Assembly: GCA_036496265.1 (NCBI GenBank)
Contig: DASXLL010000033.1
Location: forward strand, 1 to 25,657
DNA length: 25,657 bases
Source: CAYLLN01 sp036496265
GTDB taxonomy: Bacteria > Planctomycetota > Planctomycetia > Pirellulales > Pirellulaceae
Reading direction: 5' to 3'
Under the pieces are notes generated by a model. The model worked only from the letters and a program-made list of their open reading frames with translations, made no database searches and was not told the origin of the DNA. Of the stretch, positions 8,849 through 16,127 are shown one piece after another. Positions within the stretch are counted from its first letter, which is position 1. The number at the start of each line of letters is the position of its first letter. The position numbers were made by a program, and so were the translations under genes.

Positions 8849-10231
8849 ATGCCGGGCAAGGGGTTTCGAAATTACGCGCTATTGAGCGGCTTGGTCACCG
8901 CCGACCAGCTCGAGCAGGCCATGCTTACGGCTGGCGTGGGCGTCGCCCCAGCCGGCGCTGGCGGCGCCCCCGGGGCCACCGCAGCGGAGATCGACGACAG
9001 CCAGCTCGCCACCCGGCTGGTTGAGATGGGCATTCTCTCGCCCTACCAGGCCGGCCAGATCAAACTCGGCCGGACGAAATTCTCGCTGGGCCCATACGTC
9101 ATCACCGACTTTATCGGCAAAGGCGGGATGGGTGAGGTCTTCAAAGGCGTCCATCAGATGATGGGCCGGGAATGTGCCCTCAAGGTTCTCCCGGTTCATA
9201 AGGCGACGCCCGAAGCCATCAACAACTTCATGCGCGAGATTCGGACGCAGGCCCAACTCGATCATCCGAACCTGGTGCGGGCCGAATTCGCGGGGCGCGA
9301 CGGTAAAGTTCCGTTCTTGGCGATGGAATATGTACCCGGCGTCGATCTGCGGCGACTTGTGCGAAAACAAGGTCGCGCCCTATCCCAGCAGGAAGCCGCG
9401 AGCATCATCTTGCAAGCCGCGCGGGGCCTTGATTACGCCCACAAGCGGGGCCTGGTGCATCGAGACATCAAGCCGGGCAATATTCTCGTCACATCGCAGG
9501 GCGTCGCGAAGGTCTCCGATCTCGGCCTCGCCGGCTTCATGTATGAGGCCGATAACGATCCGCGGGCCGGGAAAATCGTCGGCACGGCTGACTATCTAGC
9601 GCCGGAGCAGATTCGTTCGCCCGGCGAAGTGTCGCACCTGATCGATGTCTATTCGCTGGGCTGCACTTTGTACTACGCGATTACCGGAAAGGTGCCGTTT
9701 CCCGGCGGCACGGCGAAGGACAAGGCTCGACGCCATTGCGAGGACACGCCGTGGCATCCGCGACGATTCAATCCAGAGTTGAGCGAAGAGTTTGTTGAGA
9801 TCATCGCCGACATGATGGAGAAGGACCCGCGGGCGCGGGTCCAGTCGGCCGCGGAAGTCGTCGCTCGGCTAGAACAGTTTGCCGGCGACGCCGGACCAAT
9901 TGCGCCGCCCAGCAGTTTTCGCTCAGCTTGGTCAGCCGCGCCATTGCCGAGTGGAGTCGATGATGGCCGCGAGCTGCCCGAGGACGACGGCGAACTGCCC
10001 AGCGGCGGCGAAGGCAGCGGCAGCCAGATGTCGCAAGGCACATTCACCGTCGCCAGCGGCGAGACGACGCCCATGCGGAGCAAAAGCCGTCCACTGCCGA
10101 CCTTGCAGCCAATGATTGCCCCGATGTCAGCGAACGAGATCGTTATTCGCACGCTGCTAGTTTCGATTCCGCTGGGAATGTTAGCCGGAGCGCTAATTGC
10201 GGCTGCCGTGACGTTTTGGTTCTGGCGGTAG
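8849..10231 (+). CDS. Membrane-anchored serine/threonine protein kinase
   Basis: This is a 460-residue Hanks-type kinase; the ATG is preceded by TTGAGGA at a proper distance. Residues 1-80 form the short helical region common in planctomycete kinases (LLSGLVTADQLEQAM, LVEMGILSPYQAGQI). The kinase domain is about 83-345: glycine loop GKGGMGEVFKG (90-100), catalytic K112, HRDIKPGN with D206, DLG in place of DFG (224-226) and APE (251-253). A Ser/Gly/Asp-rich linker follows, then one C-terminal membrane helix (about 434-458). The kinase domain lies N-terminal to the helix and is therefore probably cytoplasmic, with almost nothing outside. No sensor domain is present, so the signal is unknown. 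The sulfur-carrier gene starts 13 bp downstream. Confidence 0.95.
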   Translation: MPGKGFRNYALLSGLVTADQLEQAMLTAGVGVAPAGAGGAPGATAAEIDDSQLATRLVEMGILSPYQAGQIKLGRTKFSLGPYVITDFIGKGGMGEVFKGVHQMMGRECALKVLPVHKATPEAINNFMREIRTQAQLDHPNLVRAEFAGRDGKVPFLAMEYVPGVDLRRLVRKQGRALSQQEAASIILQAARGLDYAHKRGLVHRDIKPGNILVTSQGVAKVSDLGLAGFMYEADNDPRAGKIVGTADYLAPEQIRSPGEVSHLIDVYSLGCTLYYAITGKVPFPGGTAKDKARRHCEDTPWHPRRFNPELSEEFVEIIADMMEKDPRARVQSAAEVVARLEQFAGDAGPIAPPSSFRSAWSAAPLPSGVDDGRELPEDDGELPSGGEGSGSQMSQGTFTVASGETTPMRSKSRPLPTLQPMIAPMSANEIVIRTLLVSIPLGMLAGALIAAAVTFWFWR

Positions 10232-10244
10232 AAGCGAATCTTCA

Positions 10245-10508
10245 ATGGCTCAGGTTTTTATTCCATCGCAATTACGCGAGGCGACCGAGGGGCAGGCTAA
10301 GTTTGTTGTCGCCGGCGCGACCGTGCGGGAATTGGTTCAGGCACTTGAATCGCGCTTTCCGGAAATAGGTCACCGCCTATGTCGCGATGGAGAACTCTCA
10401 CCGGCGCTGCAGGTATCAATCGACGGCGTCTTCAGTCGCAGCGGATTGGACGCAAAGGTGCGGCCGGAAAGTGAAGTGCATTTCCTGCCCGTCTTCGGCG
10501 GCGGCTGA
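10245..10508 (+). CDS. ThiS/MoaD-family ubiquitin-like sulfur carrier protein
   Basis: This 87-residue protein has the MoaD/ThiS beta-grasp pattern: an N-terminal strand (AQVFIPSQLRE), a helix in TVRELVQALESRFPEI, a central VSIDGVFS strand, EVHFLPVFGGG at the end. The C-terminal GlyGly is the site that E1-like enzymes adenylate and thiocarboxylate. MoaD feeds molybdopterin synthesis, ThiS feeds thiazole synthesis, and other members serve cysteine or thio-metabolite pathways; the sequence does not decide which. No moa, thi or E1 gene is nearby. It follows the kinase by 13 bp and is probably in the same transcript. Confidence 0.85.
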   Translation: MAQVFIPSQLREATEGQAKFVVAGATVRELVQALESRFPEIGHRLCRDGELSPALQVSIDGVFSRSGLDAKVRPESEVHFLPVFGGG

Positions 10509-10514
10509 TTGTCG

Positions 10515-10533
10515 GCTTTCGTTCCGCGAAAGC
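10515..10533. terminator. Hairpin between convergent genes, candidate bidirectional terminator
   Basis: GCTTTCG-TTCCG-CGAAAGC is a perfect 7-bp stem, just after the sulfur-carrier stop and about 50 bp beyond the stop of the convergent SMP-30 gene. There is no clear T-run. Confidence 0.35.
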
Positions 10534-10581
10534 ACGTCCTCTTCTCGGAGCGAAAAACGACATTCATTACGGTTCTCCACA

Positions 10582-11568
10582 TTATGGCCAGACCGGTTTG
10601 CCGGGCGTCGTCACGCGGATGGACCACAGCGAGCCGCCAGCCGTAACGAACAGTGTTTTAAGATCGTCGCCGCCAAATGCGCAATTAGTCGTTTCATCGC
10701 GCGGAATGGCGACAAAGTCGAGCAACTGGCCCTCTTGCGTGAAGACATAAACGCCGGCGGTAGGTTTGTCTTGAGTCTCGAAAGGCGGGTTTTGTTTGTT
10801 AAGTCCGGCGGCGACAAAGAGCCGGCCGGAAGCGTCGAGTTTGATTCCGTCGGGACCGCGGGTTTGCTTCCAGTCGTAAAGCAATTTTTGACTGGTGAAG
10901 TCCGGCGTGCCGTCGGCGTTCATGTTGAAGCGCCAGAGCTTATGAGCGCCCCCGACGGTGTTGTTATTATTGTCCGCCACGAACAAGTATTTGTCGTCCG
11001 GCGTAATGACCAGGCCGTTGGGACGATCGACTTCGTGCGTGATAATGCGCGTGACTCGGCCCGGAGCATCGATGCGATAGACGCCTTCGATCGGTCTGCC
11101 ATTAACATCGAGCAATTCCATCTTGCTGCGATCGCCATATTGGGGATCGGAAAAGTAGATGCGGTTCTGGGAGTCGATCGTGAGGTCGTTCGGCTGATTG
11201 AATTGCTTGCCTTCGTAAAGGTCAGCAAGAATCGTAAGACTGCCGTCGTGTTCGATTCGGCCGACGCGGCGAAAAGCGGGCTGACACATGATGAGACGGC
11301 CTTGGCGATCAAAGAGCAGGCCATTCGTGCCGGCGTTTTCACGATAGACCGTTTGCCGGCCTTCCTTGTCGCGCCGCCAGATGCTTCCGCCGCCGCTCGT
11401 TAATAACCCAATCTCCGGATGCCAGGCGGGGCCTTCACCGGCGCCTTGTTCGGCGAGGAGTTGAGGCTTAACGCCGGGTTCAAAAATGTCTTCGGCAGAA
11501 ACGTCATAGCTACTTATAAATAGGCTTGCGCCGACGAGCATCGATAACGCGCAGGAGATAATTCGCAT
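10582..11568 (-). CDS. SMP-30/gluconolactonase-family secreted protein
   Basis: This 328-residue protein has a signal peptide (residues 1-25, likely cut after VSA). It then forms a six-bladed propeller of the SMP-30/gluconolactonase/LRE type. Family landmarks are GEGPAWHP with metal ligand E45, the NQPNDLTID segment with the ligand Asn, GRLFVAAGLN and RGPDGIKLD with the metal-binding Asp. Characterised members hydrolyse sugar lactones or related esters using a divalent metal; the substrate here is not known. It is the last gene of a minus-strand operon, 21 bp after the M81 peptidase gene, and converges with the kinase/sulfur-carrier pair. Confidence 0.88.
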   Translation of the reverse strand: MRIISCALSMLVGASLFISSYDVSAEDIFEPGVKPQLLAEQGAGEGPAWHPEIGLLTSGGGSIWRRDKEGRQTVYRENAGTNGLLFDRQGRLIMCQPAFRRVGRIEHDGSLTILADLYEGKQFNQPNDLTIDSQNRIYFSDPQYGDRSKMELLDVNGRPIEGVYRIDAPGRVTRIITHEVDRPNGLVITPDDKYLFVADNNNNTVGGAHKLWRFNMNADGTPDFTSQKLLYDWKQTRGPDGIKLDASGRLFVAAGLNKQNPPFETQDKPTAGVYVFTQEGQLLDFVAIPRDETTNCAFGGDDLKTLFVTAGGSLWSIRVTTPGKPVWP

Positions 11569-11589
11569 CGAGTGGTCTCCATCGGTTGT

Positions 11590-13113
11590 TTACAACTGAG
11601 ATTGAAACAGAATTGGCTGGGGCTGCCAGTTGGGGATTTCATCCCACGGCCAGAGCGGGCGATCGAGATACTTGTACTCGAACTTCCAAAAATCCGAAGG
11701 AGCGCAGCCGGGGGCGCGGACGGAGTAGATCGCGGCGGCGCGGGATGCGTAAGCAGCGCGGAAGCCAGCCGGACTTTTAGCGACGAGGACGGCAGCAGCG
11801 AAAGGATCGAGGCCCGCGGCTTGAAAGAGCATGGGAGAAAAGTGCGGGCCGGTTTTGCTCGTTACAACGATGTAGATTTGTCCCGTTCTCAGGAGAGCTG
11901 AGCGGCCCATATCGATGGCGAGGCTGCCAAGATGGCCGCTGGTTGTGAAGCGGGCGTCGAAAACATTTTCGACCATCGCTGAAAGCGGAATCCGGATGCC
12001 GAAGCGAGCATCGCGAATTCCGCCGATGTCACCCGTCCATATCTGCCCACGACCAAGCTGCTCTGCTTGTTCGGCGATATTGGGCGCAACCACTGTCAGC
12101 AGGACTGGGCGGGGCCAGTCGTACTTCAGCAGCTCTTGAAGCAGCCAGACGCTGTCGCCGGGAGCGCCGCTGGTTGTGGCGTCAGCCGCATCGCTAAGAA
12201 CAACAAGACCGGACGGATTGGCATAAGACCGCGCCACGGCGTCTTGTATCGATACCAGCTCCGGCAGGTACTCGTGCCGGCGGCTCCAAACCTCGCTCGC
12301 AATTTCCGACGCAAGCTCGGTAGCTAATTGCGGCTGATCGTTAGTCGTAATTACTACCGCCGACCCTAGATTGGGAATGTCCAGCCACGGTTGAACGGTG
12401 GCGAGCCCGGCCGTCAACACTTCAGGGCGCGACTCAAGTGCTTGCAGCTTGCGTTTCAGATCCGCGCTCGCGCCGCTCGGCAATTCCGTGTTCGCCCGCT
12501 CGGCTGGAAGCACGCAAGGCACTTTGACGAAGGCGGTGCACGGCTTGGCGCGATCGATGAGGACCCTGCGGACCAGATTGGCCGCGCGCTGGCCGGTTTC
12601 AAGAAGATCGATGTGCGGAATGGTGTGATAAAGTACCAGTGCGTCGGCCGATGTCGACATGAGCGGCGTAATATTGGCGTGCAGATCGAGTGTCGCGACA
12701 AGCGGAATCTGGGGGCCGACAACGGCGCGGACAGCGGCGAGAATCTCTCCTTCAACATCGGGATGCTGATCAGCCGCGAGCGCACCGTGAAGGGCGAGGA
12801 GAATTCCTTCCACCGGAAGTGCGTTCTTAAGTGAAGAAATCAGCTCGTCATGTAGCCAACGGAACGTTTCTGCGGTGGCTTGTCCGCTGGGCCACGCTGG
12901 CAGCCGGACGAGGCCGACGATTTCTGGTTTCTCGGGCCAGAGGCGGAGCGATTGGATAAAGCCGCCGATCTCATTCGATTCAGCCATCTTCTCAACAAGA
13001 TTATCTCCTCGGAGAATGCCGAACGATTCGAAGTCGGCCCGACTGGTCGGGATGGGATTGAACGTGTTCGTTTCTTGCCAGAGTTGGCCGATGGCGATGC
13101 GCATGGTTCGCAT
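11590..13113 (-). CDS. M81-family metallopeptidase (MlrC-like)
   Basis: The start is ATG 13113, which overlaps the preceding TAA by one base (TAATG), giving 507 residues and implying translational coupling; a second ATG nine bases on is possible. The N-terminus RIAIGQLWQETNTFNPIPT is the hallmark of the M81/MlrC family, named after the enzyme that degrades linearised microcystin. Probable zinc ligands are in ATLDLHANIT (D143, H145) and HTIPHIDLLETG (H163, H167). A C-terminal MlrC domain follows (about 295-480: LVVLSDAADATTSGAPGD). No signal peptide is present, so it is cytoplasmic. The real substrate in this organism is probably a small peptide or amide, by inference. Confidence 0.9.
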   Translation of the reverse strand: MRTMRIAIGQLWQETNTFNPIPTSRADFESFGILRGDNLVEKMAESNEIGGFIQSLRLWPEKPEIVGLVRLPAWPSGQATAETFRWLHDELISSLKNALPVEGILLALHGALAADQHPDVEGEILAAVRAVVGPQIPLVATLDLHANITPLMSTSADALVLYHTIPHIDLLETGQRAANLVRRVLIDRAKPCTAFVKVPCVLPAERANTELPSGASADLKRKLQALESRPEVLTAGLATVQPWLDIPNLGSAVVITTNDQPQLATELASEIASEVWSRRHEYLPELVSIQDAVARSYANPSGLVVLSDAADATTSGAPGDSVWLLQELLKYDWPRPVLLTVVAPNIAEQAEQLGRGQIWTGDIGGIRDARFGIRIPLSAMVENVFDARFTTSGHLGSLAIDMGRSALLRTGQIYIVVTSKTGPHFSPMLFQAAGLDPFAAAVLVAKSPAGFRAAYASRAAAIYSVRAPGCAPSDFWKFEYKYLDRPLWPWDEIPNWQPQPILFQSQL

Positions 13114-14417
13114 TAAGCAGCAAGTTGCGAGAGCGCGCGATCGAGTCGGTTGACCGCTTCGGTCACATCCGCGGATGTCATCGCGGCGCAGAACCCGTGG
13201 TGGCATGGTGCGCCGTTGTAGTCGTGGAAATACACGCCGTTTTCGATCGACGCCTTGTAGAAACGGAGGAGCGTGGTGCGGTCGTGCCGTTGCGCCTCGG
13301 CGAAGTCGGTCACTTCTTGCTCAGCGGGGATGCCGAAGTAGATGCCGAAGCGGGCGCCGAGACGTTGGACGCGAGCCGTGATGTTGTATTTGGTGAACAG
13401 CGAGCAAAGGCCGGCGATTAATTGCTCGCCGATCGAGTTGATGTGGTCGTAGAAGCCCTGTTGCCGATAAGCAGTGATGGCGGCGAGTGCGGCTGCGATC
13501 GTGACCGGATGCCCATTGTATGTTCCGCTGTGCTGACAATCGCCGAGCGGCATCAGCCGATTCATGATGTCGTGCCTTCCTCCGAAAACGCTGAGAGGAT
13601 ACCCGCCGCCGACGGCTTTGCCCAATGTACAGAGATCGGGCGTGACATGGAGGTACTCCTGTGCACCGCCGATTCCCATGCGGAAGGCGCTTAACACTTC
13701 GTCAAAGACGAGAAGTGTGCCGTGGCGGTGTGTGAGGCTGCGGAGTGTGCTCAGGAACTGGGGTTTGGGAACAATGCAGCCGGCGTTGTAGTAGATGGGT
13801 TCGATGAACGCAGCAGCCAACTCGTCGCCGAAGCGGACGAAGGCTTGTTTGAGAAATGCAACGTTGTTGTAGGGGATTTGGATAATGAGGCCGCCCTGAG
13901 TTTCGGCGACGCCGGCTGAAATCGGTTTGAGCGGCGGCGCAAACTGGCCCGGCTCTCCGGCAGCGGCCCACATGACCTGGTCGTGGTAGCCGTGAAAATT
14001 GCCTTCGAACCGGAGGATTTTTTGGCGGCCGGTAAAGGCGCGAGCCAGGCGGAGGCAGTGCATTGTCGCCTCCGTGCCAGAGCCCGTGAAACGGACCAGA
14101 TCGAGGCACGGGACCGATTGGCAGAGCAACTCGGCAAGCTCACCGTGTTGTTCATTTTCGTAGGAGCACGGGGCGCCCCGATTCATAGCATTTTCAACGG
14201 CGGCGCGAATGCGAGCGTCGCCATGGCCGAGGAGCGTTGCCCCATGCGAGCAGCACAGATCGATATATTCGCGGCCGTCCAGGTCCCACAGGCGGCAGCC
14301 GACGGCGCGGTCGAAGTAGAGCGGATGGCCGAGGGCCTGATTGACGCGAGTGGAGGAGGAGACACCGGAAGCGAGGGATTTTCTAGCGAGCTCGAAATGA
14401 TTTTGGACCCTGCTCAT
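13113..14417 (-). CDS. Class III PLP aminotransferase (glutamate-1-semialdehyde aminomutase-like)
   Basis: This 434-residue enzyme resembles the GSA-2,1-aminomutase branch of class III aminotransferases: LWDLDGREYIDLCCSHGATLLGH near the N-terminus, RFTGSGTEATMHCLRLAR (phosphate contact, 109-126), NFHGYHD (140-146), VFDEVLSAFR (D239) and LGKAVGGGYPL with PLP lysine K267. A true hemL is not implied, because the context is a catabolic-looking operon and no tetrapyrrole gene is near; an amino-acid aminotransferase or decarboxylating relative is as likely. The start ATG overlaps the hupE stop (ATGA) and its own stop overlaps the M81 start, so it is coupled on both sides. Confidence 0.9.
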   Translation of the reverse strand: MSRVQNHFELARKSLASGVSSSTRVNQALGHPLYFDRAVGCRLWDLDGREYIDLCCSHGATLLGHGDARIRAAVENAMNRGAPCSYENEQHGELAELLCQSVPCLDLVRFTGSGTEATMHCLRLARAFTGRQKILRFEGNFHGYHDQVMWAAAGEPGQFAPPLKPISAGVAETQGGLIIQIPYNNVAFLKQAFVRFGDELAAAFIEPIYYNAGCIVPKPQFLSTLRSLTHRHGTLLVFDEVLSAFRMGIGGAQEYLHVTPDLCTLGKAVGGGYPLSVFGGRHDIMNRLMPLGDCQHSGTYNGHPVTIAAALAAITAYRQQGFYDHINSIGEQLIAGLCSLFTKYNITARVQRLGARFGIYFGIPAEQEVTDFAEAQRHDRTTLLRFYKASIENGVYFHDYNGAPCHHGFCAAMTSADVTEAVNRLDRALSQLAA

Positions 14418-15634
14418 AGGCCGATGTATCCCATGTAGCCCAGATCCAGCGCGCGGTCGATGAACCAGGCTGCGCCGAAGAGGGCGAGCAGAATGGAAAT
14501 GCCCATAGCGACTTTGTGGCCGTGTTTCCAGTGATTCAAAGTGTAGGCGAGTGGCAACAGGCAGATGGCGATGACAAGCTGACCGAATTCAACGCCGAGG
14601 TTGAATGACAGCAGGCAACGAATGAGCCCCTCCGTCGGCAATCCCATCTCGCGTAGCACATTGGCAAATCCGAAGCCGTGAACGAGGCCGAAGAAAAAAG
14701 TCAGCCACCAGCGATGGCGGGTCGGCGAGGGAAGCTCGGGGCTCGGGGCTTGGGGTTCGGGATAAGCGTTGATTGCAGTCCCGAGTCCCGCGCCCCGAGC
14801 CCCGAACCCCCTCCTTGCCAAGAGCCAGACGTTTTCAACGGCGACATAAACGATTGTCGCCGCAATGGACGTCTCAATGAGTCGCGTCGGAAGCTTGACC
14901 ACTTCCAGCGTGGCGAGGATCAGCGTGATGCTGTGGGCGATAGTGAACGAAGTGACAATCTTCACGATTTCGCGAAACCGGCTGACGACAATCAGCGCAA
15001 TCAAAAAGCAGATGTGGTCGTAGCCCAAAAAAATGTGCTCGACGCCCATCTTGAAGAACCGCCAGATGCTTTCGGAAAGCGAGCGCTGGGTCTGGGGCGC
15101 AGAAGGTTCGAAGCCGGTGGAGTATTCGAAGTCGGGAGCGTATTTGCTGAATGAGGTTTCGTATTCCTCGCCTTGGCAGGCGAAGACGCCGAGGACGGTG
15201 TGGCGGTCGGTGAGTTGATCGAAGAACCCGAAGGCAATGGCAACGACTTCGGGCGGCTGATCCGCTTTACGGACGAAATCAAACGGAATCAGGCCGTTTT
15301 GGGTGTGAAAATCGGCAGCGGGGATCGCGTCACCAATGTCCGGCGGCCAGAGGAAGCCTTTGAATTCGCCGAGGTCGGCCGTCTCGTCGTCTTCGCTGAT
15401 TGCGAGGCCGATTTTGGTGCGAAGAAAGTCGGCAATTTGCGGCGCGTGGTTCTCTAACTCAGTGCGCTGGAGCTTATTGTCGTGGTTATCGTCCAGCGGA
15501 GTGATTTTGAGGAGCGTGAAAATGTCGTACGTCAGCCGCGTCTCGATTTTGTCGGGCGAGATGGTGACGCGGACGTAACTCGTGTCGGGATTATGGGCGA
15601 GGAGAACTGCGGCGACAAGCCAAGCGGCGGGCAT
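14414..15634 (-). CDS. HupE/UreJ-like membrane protein with EF-hand, carrying a repeat-derived insertion
   Basis: This 406-residue protein has a short signal sequence (WLVAAVLLAH), an extracytoplasmic region with a complete EF-hand loop (residues 48-59: DDNHDNKLQRTE), and a C-terminal HupE/UreJ membrane domain (about 195-400) with GVEHIFLGYDH, FTIAHSITL, FFFGLVHGFGFANVL and FNLGVEFGQL. The family contains hydrogenase/urease accessory proteins thought to move nickel or cobalt; many planctomycete members have no linked metal enzyme. Residues 275-302 (ARGAGLGTAINAYPEPQ and surroundings) are encoded by an 80-bp hairpin between two membrane helices. I chose ATG 15634, which abuts another repeat; GTG 15700 would add 22 residues encoded by repeat DNA. 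No ribosome site is visible for either. First gene of the operon. Confidence 0.85.
   Translation of the reverse strand: MPAAWLVAAVLLAHNPDTSYVRVTISPDKIETRLTYDIFTLLKITPLDDNHDNKLQRTELENHAPQIADFLRTKIGLAISEDDETADLGEFKGFLWPPDIGDAIPAADFHTQNGLIPFDFVRKADQPPEVVAIAFGFFDQLTDRHTVLGVFACQGEEYETSFSKYAPDFEYSTGFEPSAPQTQRSLSESIWRFFKMGVEHIFLGYDHICFLIALIVVSRFREIVKIVTSFTIAHSITLILATLEVVKLPTRLIETSIAATIVYVAVENVWLLARRGFGARGAGLGTAINAYPEPQAPSPELPSPTRHRWWLTFFFGLVHGFGFANVLREMGLPTEGLIRCLLSFNLGVEFGQLVIAICLLPLAYTLNHWKHGHKVAMGISILLALFGAAWFIDRALDLGYMGYIGL
14731..14810. repeat. Gene-less (GCTCGGG)n hairpin inserted in frame in hupE-like gene
   Basis: A 32-nt arm at 14731-14762 made of GCTCGGG-type heptamers is followed by a 16-nt loop (TAAGCGTTGATTGCAG) and a 32-nt arm at 14779-14810 that is its reverse complement at about 25 of 32 positions. 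The heptamers are the same as those at the ends of the four-helix-bundle unit 0.8 kb away. The reading frame of the host gene continues through it. Confidence 0.8.
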
Positions 15635-15635
15635 G

Positions 15636-15661
15636 GGGGCTCGGGGTTCGGGGCTCGGGTT
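15636..15661. repeat. Left inverted repeat of the four-helix-bundle unit
   Basis: Three GGGYTCG heptamers in a row (GGGGCTCGGGGTTCG and continuing). The plus strand holds four runs of at least three G separated by three bases, a G-quadruplex pattern. It begins one base upstream of the hupE-like ATG. Confidence 0.8.
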
Positions 15662-15677
15662 AGGATTTAAACTGCCA

Positions 15678-15714
15678 AGGCATGTCGTGCCTCGTGTCAC
15701 CCGTTTTGAAAACG
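15678..15714. promoter_or_regulatory. Two small palindromes in the leader of the four-helix-bundle gene
   Basis: AGGCA-TGTCG-TGCCT (15678-15692) and CGTTTT-G-AAAACG (15702-15714) precede the ATG at 15723. The second palindrome overlaps the region where a ribosome site would be, so it could be an operator or an RNA hairpin limiting translation. Function is not shown. Confidence 0.35.
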
Positions 15715-15722
15715 AGTAATAT

Positions 15723-16121
15723 ATGAGTATCAGCAGCTATCGAGAATTAAAGGTCTGGCAAAAGGGCGTTGAGTTAACGGAATTTGTTTGCAAATCAACG
15801 AGCGCATTTCCAACCAATGAACGCTTCGGACTTACAAGCCAATTACGCCGTGCGGCAGTTTCAATTCCATCGAATATTGCCGAGGGCCATGCGCGAGAAT
15901 CAACCAAGGAATATTTGCACCATATTTCTTTCGCGCTCGGTTCCATTGCGGAGCTAGAAACGCAGTTCGTGATTGCCGGACGGTTGGGTTACCTGACGGA
16001 CGATCTCACCAACAAGCTACTGGAAGCCTGCGAACACATCGGACGCATGTTACGCAGTTTACAACTTTCACTGCGATTAAAACTGGGCCGCCAAGATCAT
16101 CGACGCGACGATGAGATTTAG
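15723..16121 (+). CDS. Four-helix-bundle protein (23S rRNA intervening-sequence protein family)
   Basis: This 132-residue protein matches the family closely: SYRELKVWQKGVELTEFVCKS (helix 1), RFGLTSQLRRAAVSIPSNIAEG (helix 2, with the signature), STKEYLHHISFALGSIAELETQ (helix 3), then a fourth helix. Relatives are encoded inside 23S rRNA intervening sequences of Leptospira and Coxiella, where an open frame lies in the loop of a long stem; similar folds occur as accessory proteins (Avd) of diversity-generating retroelements. Family members form positively charged oligomers that can bind nucleic acid. The stop lies 6 bp before the right inverted repeat. No reverse transcriptase or rRNA is near. 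Only a weak GAG precedes the ATG. Confidence 0.93.
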   Translation: MSISSYRELKVWQKGVELTEFVCKSTSAFPTNERFGLTSQLRRAAVSIPSNIAEGHARESTKEYLHHISFALGSIAELETQFVIAGRLGYLTDDLTNKLLEACEHIGRMLRSLQLSLRLKLGRQDHRRDDEI

Positions 16122-16127
16122 TCCCGA

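Noticed and set aside
13113..14417. Assignment of the aminotransferase as HemL
   Set aside because: Sequence similarity alone does not separate GSA aminomutase from related class III enzymes, and the operon has no tetrapyrrole genes.
14731..14810. Heptamer arrays considered as a CRISPR array or simple satellite
   Set aside because: The units are 7 bp with no spacers, and they occur as inverted pairs, which fits neither a CRISPR array nor a plain tandem satellite.
14414..15700. GTG 15700 as the hupE-like start
   Set aside because: It would add 22 residues encoded by repeat DNA before the signal sequence and has no ribosome site; kept only as an alternative.
15723..16121. Four-helix-bundle gene as the Avd accessory of a diversity-generating retroelement
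   Set aside because: No reverse transcriptase, template repeat or variable-target gene is visible in the window.
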